Shown here: piece after piece, positions 1-11,740 of the stretch
Layout of the letters: each line of letters starts with the position of its first letter
How positions within the stretch are numbered: the stretch's first letter is position 1
From: Piper betle
Lineage: Eukaryota; Streptophyta; Magnoliopsida; Piperales; Piperaceae
Assembly: GCA_033002965.1 (NCBI GenBank)
Contig: JAURVB010012440.1
Span: forward strand, 1 to 64,000
Length of the DNA: 64,000 bases
Direction: 5' to 3'
The notes under the pieces: generated by a model
Databases searched by the model: none
What the model was told of the DNA's origin: nothing
Seen by the model: only the letters and a program-made list of their open reading frames with translations
Translations under genes and position numbers: made by a program

Positions 1-2023
1 AGTAAACATAAAATAAATATATTTATTATAATATACAATTATACTATATAAATATACGGGTAAACATGAGTAAATATTAATATATACATGTGTTTGTAAA
101 CATATAAATAAATAAATAAATATATTTATTATAATTTAAGAAATAAATAAATAAACAAATAATTAGTTAATACTCATTAATCATGAATATTAATAATATC
201 ATAGTCATATAATACAAGAATACATAGTTAAATACAAATAAAAATAACATACACAAAACGAAAAAATAAATTAATAAATAATTTAGTAAACATAATAAGA
301 CTAATATTCATATGTAAATATAATATTAATAATAAAAAATAATAATGTAAGCATTCACCATATATGATAAACATATAAATAAAAATAAATAAATAATAAT
401 AAAAATAAATAATAACATCCAATCATGCTAAATCATGTGAATATGCATTACAACTAACATAGAGGCTTTCGAATTACTGAAAACAGTACAAGAACGGACG
501 AAAACGGTCTGAAAATGAACTAAACTGGGTCAACTCAGCTCATTAACCGAGTTGGGCGGAGTCAACTTGGCTTGGGTTAAATAAACTGCTGGGTTGGGTT
601 GGCTAGGCTAGTCAGGTAGATGGACACGAACACGGGCTTGGACTATAGGACTCGAGCACGACCAAGTAGACATGAATGCGGGCAGGCAAACGCAAGCCTA
701 GTAAACCTGCCAGACAGGGGTGGCAGTGCCCATCTCTGGAAAACGCCGATGGCAGCGCAGCTGGGGTTGCTACTGGTCGGGATCGGCAGGGTGAGTCAAG
801 GTGGAGCAGCTGGTGGTGATGATCGGCGGAGTCCAGCAACTAACTGGCAGGAAAATAGCAAGAAAGGGGGCAAATCACTACCGGGTGCAGAAACCTCGCT
901 GTCGGTGATCGCGGCCGCGAGAGTGGTTGTGGGTGGTTTCAAAATGTTGACCTCAATGAGATGAACCTATTTGGGTTGACTGTCAGGGGTGTTCAACCAT
1001 TGGCTGGCCAGAAAACGGCCGAAAATGATAAAAAATGTTGTCATACAAGTGTGCATCACCGGCAGAGATTGTGGCCACGACGAAGGTTGGTGTCAGTCCC
1101 AAACTGTAGAACTCGGCGGGGGGAAGCTGTCGGGGTGGTCGACTTTCCCAGAGGACACTTGCCAGTGCCAGAAAATGGCCCAAATGGGCAGCAGTGGCGG
1201 CAAAAATTGACAACAAAAATTTCGTCGCCGGTGGGGACTTCGGCAACATCATTGGCAATTATGGGTATGGACTAATAGTCAGCCATGAGGTAGTCATGGA
1301 TGTAGCAATCTGGTGGCCGAGGGCAAAGTGGAATCTCACTATGGCAAGCTGTAGTCGTGCTGGCGCTAAGGGTGTAACTCTAAAAATCAAGGGAAATGTT
1401 TGAAATGTAAATGAGAGAAAACTAAGGTTGACATGGACGACTTAGATCTTGCCACGTGGTACGATCTGAACGTCCGATAACTCGTGATTTAGTAGGACCC
1501 ACCTATGGGTATATATAATATACATATGGACGAAAAGCTCGGATCGAAACCAACCAAAGTCGAAACTAACTTGAGTCCTAAAAGTGATTCTATATGTGGG
1601 AATCGATGCAAGAAGGTTAAATGGGCCTTGATCCTTGAACTCAATCAAGCTAGGCCTACTAGGGCACAATCAAGTGATCCAAAATTTCTATGGTGCATGT
1701 AAATGAAATACCCAAAAAATTCCAAACGAATGCTAAACGCTACAATAGCCTAGATTTAGGCCTAAAATCTAGGCTAACTCATAAAAATCATATGCATACA
1801 CTGTGTATACACTATTGACTCATGCTCTACTATATGATATCTGAAAATATCATATGCATGTCAAGCATACTCAACCTCCATAACCTTCTCATATGGCCAA
1901 CTAGGCATCATACTAATATTCTTAAAATTGTTCTGACTCAAGCTCACTTGAATCGACTTGAGGTTGGCCCAAACCGGATAACCTACAAGCAGGTAAAACC
2001 CTAACCCAAAACTGGGGTTTTAC
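1..2023 (-). repeat. Left-edge repeat sequence with an LTR-like boundary at 2023
   Basis: No gene is recognisable. Bases 1-430 are extremely AT-rich; 540-1400 are GC-rich with short overlapping ORFs on both strands and no family motif. The stretch ends at 2023 in GGGGTTTTACA, the reverse complement of a TGTAAAACCCC LTR start, and the next base begins the middle of another LTR (matching 5030 onward and 38910 onward). I infer a minus-oriented LTR inserted into that LTR and extending off the left edge. Its other end and target duplication are outside the window. Confidence 0.35.
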
Positions 2024-2757
2024 AGCACGTGTTTGTCAAATCGGGCTCTGGATTTGGTGAGCGTTTGTTCTATTCTCAAGGGATTCTAACAACTCATCTT
2101 TAAGTTCCTCAAACCCAGAGAAGTGTGGAGGTTTACGAGTGCTACAATGCAGTGCATGTCTATACTTGTGGTTTCAAAAGGGTACTGAAGGCGCATGCCT
2201 AAGAGTACTAAGCCTCTATACTCAGGGTGAGGAGTGATATGAAGAATGTAGAGGGGTGAAAGAAAAGAAATTGATGTCGCACAATGTCGATGAGTAAGGA
2301 GAAAATTTTTAAAGTTGACGAAGTATGAGAAGAGTAAGAAAGGCGATGTTGTCACACAATGTCGATGACACCTAATTATAAATATTTTTGTTTAACAGGA
2401 TGATCAACGATCCTGTTCCAGTTTGACTATTAGTTATTTTTAGACTAGTAACACTTGTTATTGACATTTTCCCTATTATTATGTAGGTCTCGTGATCCTA
2501 AGTCGGTTTTGGTGGGAGGATAAATAAACATTACACACACTTGAACTCGTCGCAGTTATTTTTGTTTACATTTTTACTTATATTTGATGTGTTTTTGACA
2601 CATATTTAGAGATGTCTTCCATTCTCTTGACTCCAAGTGGGTTACTTCAATCTATATTATTGATTAAATCTTATAGACTAGTTACTTTAGACATGACTCG
2701 ACTCGATCATGACATTTCTGATCCGGTTCTTATGTGAACCAAATTCTAGGCGACACA
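2024..2757 (+). repeat. 3' part of the left LTR of an old Ty3-type element
   Basis: This stretch matches the downstream half of the giant LTR family: the 'gggctctgg ... caactc ... gtggaggtttacg' run here corresponds to 5030-5230 and 38930-39110. Its last 190 bases recur at 8156-8353. It ends in gcgacaca at 2757 and is followed directly by a degenerate primer-binding site, which fixes it as a 5' LTR. Its upstream half is cut off by the sequence ending at 2023. Confidence 0.65.
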
Positions 2758-3792
2758 GTTTTCGTATAAGAGCCATGTTTTGGTTGATTGAGATGGAAGA
2801 TTTTTGTTTTTAACCATGTGTGTGGAGCTGTCCTTAGCCAAGCCGACAGGTATTTCCTTTTTCTTTTTTGGATTTTATATGGTGTGCCCAGTCAGACCTG
2901 AGCAGTGGATGTTTTAGTGCTAACAGTTAGAGAAGTTATGAGATGGATATGAGATCATGATCTTAATAGATGCCCGCATGGATCTTATTAGAATGTCTTG
3001 ATAAGCTCAAAGATACGTCTTTCCTTTTGCCATGCCAGAGATTTGGATGGTAGTCAGCTAAGGTTGAGTTGGATGGTAGTCAGTAGTACTTAGAACTTTG
3101 GAGACCACGTTGGAGCACTTGTCCATCCTTTCGTATGTCACCACATCAATACTTCTATAGGACATAGTGTACATTGTGCGACAGAGTTATATGATATAAC
3201 AAGTAAGGAGCTTGAAGTATGGAGATATGCACGTAGTTATGTGACACATGAGCATGGATCATTGAGTGCCTTAAACAGATCCATTAAGCATAGTATGAGG
3301 TCGATCTTGGAGAAATTAAACCTTCAGATAAATCATTGTCGATGGAGGATGTAGCTATGCTAGGAGATCCACTTAAGCACTTAGAGCACAGATGAAAATT
3401 TGGAGGAGATGACTTGGATAGACCACTTCTAGGAGACAACACTAGATGAGGATGAGTAGCGAAATAGATCTACAGTCTCATGAACACTTCACCACTTCCC
3501 CCTCTTCCACTAGTGTATGTCTATACCAATAGTATTGTTGGCCACTCTTCACTAGATAGAGGCATGAACACATTGAGGAGGAGCAAGATTGCCTTTGACC
3601 ATGGATTTAGATTGTTGATTGGATTTCACTCAATTTGTCACAGCCAGCTTAGTGATTGCTATTGAGAACCAGTCAGCGTTTATAGGAACAGTCACACCAG
3701 ATTACAAGAGATAAGTGTAAGCTCAACATTGGATCACCATCATACATGTGACCAATATGATCCAGACCCCTCCATATCAGACACAAATAGTT

Positions 3793-6430
3793 TGTAAAAC
3801 CTGTGATTCGAGTTAGGGTTTTATGGACTAAACCATTTGGTTCGAGAGTTATTTTCAATCAGGTCAATTTTATAACACACATATCGAGCTGAGGCCAATC
3901 TTATGTTATAAACCATGAGAGTCATGTGCGTCCAAGTATATAATGATAATGTCAGTAAGACAACAATAGAATAAGTTATCAAAATATATAAGACTATGCC
4001 AGATTTTTTTTATTTTAATTAGATTATAGAATTATTTTTAGGCCGAATAACGCATTATGATACATTACGGGCAGTTTGGGTGGGTTATTAGTCATAAAGC
4101 ATGTCATTGTAATGTTGTGTGTATTATGTTTTATGAGATTTTTCCTTGTTTATTTGGATTATTTTAGAATTATTACGAGTTAGTATTATTTTTCTCGAGT
4201 CAAAGTTAAATCAAGTTTTAATTATGAGACGACCATTCATTTTTCTCCCCCGACCATTTGTTTTTCTCTCCAACCACTCGTTTTCTTCCCTCCCGTACCT
4301 ATTTATTCCAAACCTCTAACGCCATCACCATCTTCCTCACCCAACTCCCTTCTCCTTTTTCTCCTTTCCCTCTCCCCAATGATCCTCACTCGAGTTGGCC
4401 ACAACCTTGTCGCTGTCATTGCGTGACTGAGGATTAGGTATAGAATTTCACCTAATTTTATTTGATAATGAATTGTTTTATAATTTTATTGTAATGCAAA
4501 TGGTGTGATTGTAAATAAGTGTTGGTTTAAATTTATATGCATGTTAACGGATGATAATAGTAAATTGGAGTTTGAATTTAAATGCATGTAAGTAGATGTT
4601 GTCTTGTATGGGTTGATGAGGAGTGTAGCATTCATGCATTATACTGGGCGGTAGTATTTAGTCTTGTTGTGTAGATACGGAGTAGAAGCTCACCGCCTAG
4701 GCGCGATGACATGCTCGGAGCTTCTACCAGGTCCATTTAGGACTCGTTTTCGCTCTATTCTATTGTGTATTATTTTATTACTTGCAGGATGAGTTAAGTG
4801 GCATTTTATCGAATCTCACTTAACCCAGGTCATTTAATCAATCGATCTTCCAGATTAATAACCCTCAAGGATGAAATCCCTCGAGTATTTTTCCGAAAAT
4901 AAGATCCACCACAATGTTCCTTCGGGCCTATAATATAAATCCCTTCCCAAACCTATATATAGTTTTATTAAGTTTTCAATGAGACGAGAGATGGGAAAAC
5001 CGACTCATGCGTACCATGAGTGGGTGCACGTGCCAGTCAAAGCAGGCTTTGGATTAGTGAGAGGGTTGTTCCAATCCTGAAGGATCTTAACAACTCCCGT
5101 TTTGAGTTCCTCACATCCAGAGAAATGTGGAGGTTTACGGGTACTGTTTAATATAGTCCATGTCCAAACTTGTGGTTCAAAGGGTTATAAAGGCGACTGT
5201 CTGAGAGTACTCACTCTTCGTGCTCAAAGCCAGGAGAATGATGGAGGTAAGGAGAGGGCTTAGGATATACTAATAGTCCCGAGGGACTAGAAAATGAAAT
5301 GAGAACATGCTGAGAGAGGCATCAGCATCAGCAAAACAACCAATTCATGATGCTACCGGGTCTGCAGCCCAATGACTCTTTAGTAGGTGCCCTTCAGAGA
5401 GTTTACGAAAAGTAAATGAATGATTTCTTTTATATGAGAGTTTGCTCTCATAGCCAGTTTGATATTAGTTATATTTTGGAGCAGTAACAGTCATTACTGG
5501 CATGTTTTTATAATATATATAGGTGATGATCATGAGTAGGATGAGCTAGCCCTGAACAGAGAAGCAGTGACGTCTCTTACATACACACTTGTAAGATGAT
5601 AGCATGTCTAATATTTTGTGGATGATGTAATGAAATGAAATACATGATGATGCGGTGTGAAATGATGTGTGTTGCAGTAGAAAGATTCCTAACGATGACA
5701 TATTAATAAATATGTTTAAACATTGAATAAGTATAACAAGTAAGTCAAACTTAGAATTAATGAGAAATGTAAATAGAATGTATAGATGGGTTAAGACCCA
5801 GTTCAGTTAAGTAAGATGAAGGTTTTGTGGATGATGTAATGAAATGAAATACATGATGATGTGGTGTGAAATGATGTGTGTTGCAGTAAAAAGATTCCTA
5901 ACGATGACATATTAATAAATATGTTTAACCATTGAATAAGTACAACAAGTAAGTCAAACTTAGAATTAATGAGAAATGTAAATAGAATGTATAGATGGGT
6001 CAAGACCCAGTTTAGTTAAGTAAGATGAAGGTAAATCAGCAGTTCGAGTCAACACTTAATACAAAATGAATTATACAATTGAATGAATTTATTGTGTGAA
6101 TGTTTTATTAATTATTTATATATGTATACATCTTGATTTGATAAGGTGGCCCTTAATTGCACTTTTAGGGGAAACTCAGTCCGTCTTATTTTCCAAATTT
6201 TTATCAATTTTTATTGTAATTATTTTGTATGTGCTTTGGTTGACATGTCATTCATGTAGTAGCATGTTAAGTTTATTTTTATACATTCATCCATGCATAG
6301 TGATAGACATCTTCCATCTTGAGACGCCAAGAGTAGACCCGCAAGGTTCGGTTCAGGTTAGCCATCCTAATCGGGACCAGTGACATTCCGAGTTCTGTTC
6401 CCGAGCGTGAACCAAATTTGGGATGTTGCA
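3793..6430 (+). mobile_element. Complete 2.64-kb solo LTR, giant-LTR family
   Basis: It begins TGTAAAACC and ends GGATGTTGCA, and is flanked by a perfect 5-bp duplication TAGTT (3788-3792 and 6431-6435), so it is an intact insertion. It aligns along its length with 36999-40090, sharing for example ggccgaataacgcatta near 4041 and 37261. The same motifs in the old element sit just before a primer-binding site, so the repeat is an LTR. A TATA box (ctatatatag, about 4953-4962) lies where the sister copy has ctataaatag. No interior or second LTR is present, so LTR-LTR recombination probably removed them. It carries an internal 209-bp tandem duplication. Confidence 0.85.
5614..6031 (+). repeat. 209-bp tandem duplication inside the solo LTR
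   Basis: Bases 5614-5822 are repeated almost exactly at 5823-6031, both beginning ttttgtggatgatg and ending near gtaagatgaagg. Only a few substitutions separate the copies. The sister LTR at 36999-40090 does not show the duplication, so it arose in this copy. Confidence 0.9.
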
Positions 6431-6560
6431 TAGTTGGACTACCTGAGCGGAGTTATTAGTAGCTACCTCTAATGAGAAAGACACATAGAGAAAGACATGT
6501 CAGATATAGTAATTGATTCATGAAGTACATGATCGGGATCCGTCTTCAACACCTAAGTTG

Positions 6561-6760
6561 CACAACTGCCCTCCGAGTTGCACAACCACCATTCGAGTAG
6601 TACAACCACCCTATGTGATGCACAACTATTGTCCAAGTTGCCCAACCACTGACTGTGATGCACTACCACCATCCGTGATGCACAACCACCTTCCGTGATG
6701 CACATTCCACCCTCCATGATGCACAACAACGGTATGTGCTACACTACCGCCATCTGAGGG
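6561..6760 (+). repeat. 20-bp minisatellite, about ten degenerate units
   Basis: Units of the form cacaaccaccatccgtgatg repeat at a 20-bp step from 6561 to about 6760, with point changes and one 21-bp unit. Twenty is not a multiple of three, so the array does not code a regular peptide repeat. It sits in the old Ty3 interior just after the nested solo LTR. Confidence 0.8.
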
Positions 6761-8155
6761 CACTACAAAAGCAAAGGCCAAGTAGTTACCTCACCCTGCA
6801 AGAGGAAAACTACTCGAGGGTGTTCTTAACCTTACATAGAGATCACATGTCACAACATTAAGAGTAGAGTTGGTTTAGAGATTTAGGACAATATATAAAT
6901 ATAGAAACATTAGCAAGGCAGAGGAAAGTTAGGTGCACTAGAATTATTCTGAGGTGATGGCACATGATCAACTTCAAACTATCTTGCATACCATTGCTTT
7001 GACCAGACATCCTTAGGTTTGATGTGTATGGCAAGTTAGCATCATCAAACAATGTTAGTGACTGTCTTATAGGGATGCATATGGACAGATTCAGAGAACA
7101 TGACAGTATGACCTCCATATGGGATGACCATAGTGGTTAGATTGTTTAGTCAACAAGCATGACAGAATACGTATGGGCAATAGCCAGGGTATATAAATCA
7201 GATGATTAGCAGATGGTCAGCCATGCAGTTTGACCTCAGCCAGCGAGAGGAGTTTGACTTGTATTAAAGCCTTTGGCTTAGATGATGGGTTCAATGAGGG
7301 AGCATCCTTTAGAGAGAGAGTGATTTCCTTGTTCTTTGCAAGCACAATTAGGTTTTTACCTTGAGATATAAGATTTAGCCTTTTCCTCGAATATAGTAGG
7401 TACCTTCATGGTACTATTTAAGACTTATAGGGCAGGTAGCCAATGGCAAACCAATTTGGAGGAGACAACTTCACCCCAGCTTGGGAGTGACATAGACAGG
7501 GACTTCAGTTAGACTAGATCATGCCAACCAGATAGAGGGACACCATTGTATGCTCATTTTGACTTATAGCTTTGCTTAAGAGTCTACCACAACGATTGTA
7601 GTTATATGAGTCAAGATTAGTGCTATAAATCTAGTAAGGGACAGTAGATCACACACCACTGAAGAGTCGGATGAGACACATGTCAAACCTCAGTATGAGT
7701 CCCCATAGACTCGAGGAGAGATAGTGGTTCCTTTAAGTCATATAAACCCCATTTGTTTAGAAGTGTGTGACTAGTACGGTATTGAGAAACACATACCTAG
7801 TATTAGTTAATTCAACTAAAGCCACTTAGGAACCGTCTCTTAGACTCATCGTTGATTGGTTGTTCCATAGGCTGGCAACTTGTGGAGGAGTAGAATCATG
7901 ATGATCTCAGAAGCATGTCCATGGACCTACCAATATTTTTAAGCCACCCAATATTCTATGCAGAATTTCAATACCCCATCGTGTCTCAGACGAAGGTCCT
8001 TACATCACCACAGAAAGAGACCTCAAGTCAGACTATGTGAACATGAGATACTTTCTAATTAGAGTCCTAGAGCAATAGAACTAGTTTTCCACGAGAGATC
8101 CAATCTTTTTTCATATGACCAAAGATGTTAGACTGAGCCGAGTATTTTCATACTC
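6761..8155 (+). other. Gene-free remainder of the old Ty3 interior
   Basis: No ORF above about 86 codons and no protein motif is visible. It is most simply the heavily mutated 3' part of the element opened at 2758. Confidence 0.4.
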
Positions 8156-8353
8156 ACCCTTCCAGATATTTTTACTTATATTTTATGTGTTTTTAATGCA
8201 TATTTAGAGATGTCTTCCATTCTCTTGATGCCAAGCAAGTTACTTCGATCTATATTATTGATCGAGTTTTATAGAATAGTTGCTTTAGATATGACTCGAC
8301 TCGATCACAACATTTTTGATCCAGTTCTTAGGTGAACCGAAATTAGGGTGTCA
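8156..8353 (+). repeat. Right LTR remnant of the old Ty3 element
   Basis: From tatttttacttatatttta to agggtgtca this repeats 2565-2757 with scattered substitutions, including the shared agagatgtcttccattctct and cgactcgatca motifs. Only the last 200 bases of the LTR remain. No target duplication can be matched because the outer end of the left LTR is outside the window. Confidence 0.7.
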
Positions 8354-10435
8354 TACCTTATTTATACCCTTATGATTAGGTTCAATACCCAGAAATTTAA
8401 TGTTGCTTTTGGGGGAAAAATTTTTTAATGTTATACATAATATCGTAGAATATTGAGAGACTTCCAAAATATCTTAAGACACAAATCTTTATAAATCAAT
8501 ACTTAAAAAATGTCTTTTCAGTTCAGTTTCATTCAGAATGAGAGTCTAAACAACTTTTTAAAATACAATTATTTGTACAAAATTTAATGTGGTCATGTGG
8601 AGTCTAAATCTGAATTAAGAATGGATCGCATAAGCATGCAAAAAGAGGCAATGCTTTCACACATGCACAACTTTAAAAAACTTACTTAACTTAATTTTCT
8701 TACTTAATCAAGTATTAAACTTTATTAAGTAACCTTAATTAGGGTTTGGTGATTTATGTACCCTTAGTGAAAAGTCTCATACCTAGGGTTTTATCAAATG
8801 GAATTAACCGGAAGATTTTTCGAATGAGAAATTGGTGTCCAAATGAGCTCAAATTTAGATCAATAGGCTCGAAAACTCCAAGGGGTTGGCGTAAAAATTA
8901 CCAAATACAGGCTCATAGGCCAACATGGTAAATAAGACTCACTAAGGTAAGACTAAGGTGTTGGGAACAATGTTCTAGGGCCAACCCACGAATTTTACTA
9001 AGTGTCGTTCATAGGCTTGGAAACTTCAAATGGGCTTGGGTAAGTGAGTAACTCTAGCCAACATTGTGGTCTTAAATCTAGTAAGATTTGAGGTCCAAAA
9101 TTTAAGTATTTCAGCATAAGTAGACTTGGAAATGAGAGGTATTAACTAAGTCATTTCTTGAGCTGGGTAGACCTAGTAGACTTGGAAAAATTCTAACGCA
9201 AGATATACTTAACCAAATACTTCCAAATTTTCATATGGTGTTATACAGACACAATCAAAAGTGTGGGAGAAATTTCATGTAATTTCATCACCATTTGACT
9301 AGGTTTTTAGATTTTACATCCAGAGTTATAGAACTATGGTTTCACCCTATATTCTTGTGCACCTCGGAAACCAATCAAACTAACCATCTAAATAATTTTT
9401 AAATTAAAAAAAAACTTACAGGTCTCTAGTAAATAAGTAGCGAGGACTAACAAAATTTTTATAAATTTTATTAACCTTTTTAATGAGCTCACAATGGAGC
9501 ACAATCTTAAAGTGTGGCACAGGATACAAACATCACAATGTATGCACTAAATATTTTGGGATTTTGTTCATGCCCTTTAAGTGGTTATCTTAGCAAGGCC
9601 AAACACATGTCAACAACAATGCATAAGGTAGACATCATCAACAACCTAAATCAATGTGTAAAAATTAGAAAAACGTGTGGCCAGATCATTGGAACCTTAA
9701 AAGATGCCACATAATGCCAAGTTTTGCACCTCTACTGCATCATAGAAGTCATACAAGAAGAAAAAATGGACATAAAAGGTGTATATCTTAATGTCATGAG
9801 CACAACAAAGTAAACATCAAGCAAAAAGGCATTTTAGAACATCACTTAATGAATTTTCCATCAGATCTGTATAAACTAGTGACCACCGAGCATTCAAAAA
9901 TTTGTAACAACTAATTTACACATGCAAAAATTATGAAACCAGCACCTATTTACTCGTAACTCAACCAAATATAATATAAAATTCATAAAAAAATAATAAT
10001 TGTAGCAACCTAGGCAAATCTAGCACCAAATACACACAACAAGCAAGGAGGGGCGGAAGGCTTACCTCCAACAAGCCAAGGGGAACTCTCTTGGGCTTCC
10101 CACCCCAGGACTTACAACCCTAGGCCTTGGCTAGATTTAGGGAGCTTGAAGGGAGCTGGAATAGGCCAAGGAAGGAAGATGAATGATAAGGAGAGGGAAG
10201 GGGTTTGAAAGAGATGAAGAAGGAGGAGAGGTGGTTTAAAGAAAAAGGGAAAACTCCTTACCGTCAAGGCATGATTTGGTGATGTCATAGGTAAGGTTTC
10301 ACACCTAAAGAGGAATTAATGTCATACCTAATGAGGTATGAGTTGACCAAAAATGGGAAAACTTAGGGTTTTTATCAAAAGTGGTCGGGATGACCTTGGG
10401 AACCACCCTGCATGTCCCACAGGGGCTAGGGTGAA
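8354..10435. other. Intergenic region, probable degraded repeats
   Basis: No gene found. The text mixes AT-rich sequence with a purine-rich block (10080-10250) of the kind seen in plant LTR leaders, but I could not pair it with another copy or place boundaries. Confidence 0.4.
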
Positions 10436-10525
10436 ATTTCAAACAAATCGGAGGACCACTTTAGATGAATTTCAAACAAATCGGAGGACCACTTTAGATG
10501 AATTTCAAACAAATCGGAGGACCAC
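10436..10525 (+). repeat. 33-bp minisatellite, just under three units
   Basis: The unit atttcaaacaaatcggagga plus 13 bases starts at 10436, 10469 and 10502; the copies are identical until the third breaks off after ggaccac. The perfect identity suggests recent expansion. It creates short repetitive ORFs on both strands that are not genes. Confidence 0.95.
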
Positions 10526-10975
10526 GGAAAAGCTGTGAAATTGCATGGAGTCGGTTCGGATCTGAAATTGGATGAATCGGCACAGGTCAGACGGCAGGCC
10601 CAAGTGGCACAGGTGGTCATAAACCGGGTCGCGGGAGGGCAAGCGGCAGCAAGCAAGGCACAGCCGGGTCGGTTCATCAATGTTTCTCCTCAAAAAGAAA
10701 ATTAGTAGACTTCTTAACAACCACTCCCACTCCCGCTCCCACCAACCTTGAGGAGCGGTTCATCAATGTTTCTCCTCATTTTCGCCGACAACGGCGTCTC
10801 CCCTTCCCTCCCATTTAATATTCCTGTCCACGTCATTTTTCTTTCCCCTTCCATCCCATCGATGCTCCTTCCACTCTCCCTAGTACCTACCTTCTTCCCT
10901 CCCTACCCACTATTTCCCACCCGACTCCTCCCCTCTGGTTTTCCTTTCGCCTCTCATCATTGTCTATAAACCAAC
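10526..10975. other. Spacer upstream of the TRIM element
   Basis: No gene. A 22-base segment ggttcatcaatgtttctcct occurs twice (about 10671 and 10757). The pyrimidine-rich stretch 10800-10970 has an ORF of 73 codons with no recognisable family. Confidence 0.4.
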
Positions 10976-11455
10976 TATTGGGTTTGTCCCACATCATGTA
11001 TAAAGGTGATTGATGACTTGTATATAGGCTAATGGAAAGTCTTATTTCTTAAGCTAGCTTTTGAATTAAGAGAGACCATTGCAAATCCCGTTTAGAGGCC
11101 CATTGGATCCCAACAGTAGTATCAGAGCCAGGTTAGCTTAGTGTTGCCTTGGGCCAGCCCGAATTAGAGTCTCCTAAAACTTCACTATGTGGTGAAGGGG
11201 AGATGATTAGGGTGGGCTAGCCCGAATTGAAGTCTCATGGAACTTCACTATAACATATGGGCCTTGCATGTGGTGAGGGGGAAATAATCAATTGACATGA
11301 TGTGTGAAGGGGAGAATTAGTTGGGTTTATATTCACGTCATATATAGAGGTGACTGATAGGCTTATATGTATGAAAGTTTTATTTCTTAAGTTAGATTAA
11401 GAGATGCTCATGACATTTATTACAAGTCCTATTTAGAGGCTCATTGGACCCAACA
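10976..11455 (+). mobile_element. TRIM (terminal-repeat retrotransposon in miniature)
   Basis: Two related direct repeats of about 140 bp, 10976-11115 and 11319-11455, share ttgggttt at the start, cttatttcttaag in the middle and cattgga(t/c)cccaaca at the end. The first is followed by gtagtatcagagccaggtt (11116 on), an initiator-Met primer-binding site with little change. The second is preceded by a polypurine tract, gtgaaggggagaa. The interior of about 200 bp has no coding capacity. LTR, PBS, PPT, LTR in 480 bp is the TRIM layout; such elements move only with enzymes from other elements. No clean target duplication was found, since the left end is mutated from TG to TA and the right flank is amplified. 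Confidence 0.8.
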
Positions 11456-11485
11456 TCGACTCCACCTAAGTCTGGCTACGATTAG

Positions 11486-11740
11486 CACCTTGTGTTGACA
11501 CTTATTGCAAATCCTATTTGGAGGCTCATTGGACCCAACACCGACTCTACCCAAGTCTGGCTACGATTAGCACCTTGTGTTGACATTTATTGCAAATCCT
11601 ATTTGGAGGCTCATTGGACCCAACACTGACTCTACCCAAGTCTGGCTACGATTAGCACCTTGTGTTGACACTTATTGCAAATCCTATTTGGAGGCTCAAT
11701 GGACCCAACACCAACTCTACCCAAGTCTGGCTGCGACTGC
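11486..11740 (+). repeat. 85-bp tandem array built from the TRIM right end and its flank
   Basis: The string caccttgtgttgaca starts at 11486, 11571 and 11656, an exact 85-bp step. Each unit holds the last 35-40 bases of the TRIM LTR (gcaaatcctatttggaggct ... cccaaca) joined to the flank (gactctacccaagtctggct). A partial first unit is the TRIM end itself, 11418-11485. Units differ by one or a few bases. Confidence 0.95.

Larger units (their letters stand above)
2758..8155 (+). mobile_element. Decayed interior of an old Ty3-type LTR retrotransposon
   Basis: The interior starts with a primer-binding site at about 2762-2775 that matches the initiator-Met type TGGTATCAGAGCCA with two mismatches. 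No reading frame of useful length survives, so gag and pol are not recognisable and the lineage rests on the LTR relationship. Bases 3793-6430 are a later solo-LTR insertion and 6561-6760 a 20-bp minisatellite. The element closes with the LTR remnant ending at 8353. Stop density and the divergence of its two LTR ends make it the oldest element on this side of the window. Confidence 0.55.

Noticed and set aside
612..1403. Cluster of overlapping ORFs of 69-114 codons on both strands
   Set aside because: No domain, no consistent frame, and similar ORF density on both strands; explained by GC-rich repeat sequence.
10426..10720. ORFs with WSSDLFEIHLK repeats
   Set aside because: Product of the 33-bp minisatellite; no start or stop context of a gene.
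10436..11740. Regularly spaced repeats that might suggest a CRISPR array
   Set aside because: Repeats are directly adjacent with no unique spacers, and the genome is a plant's.
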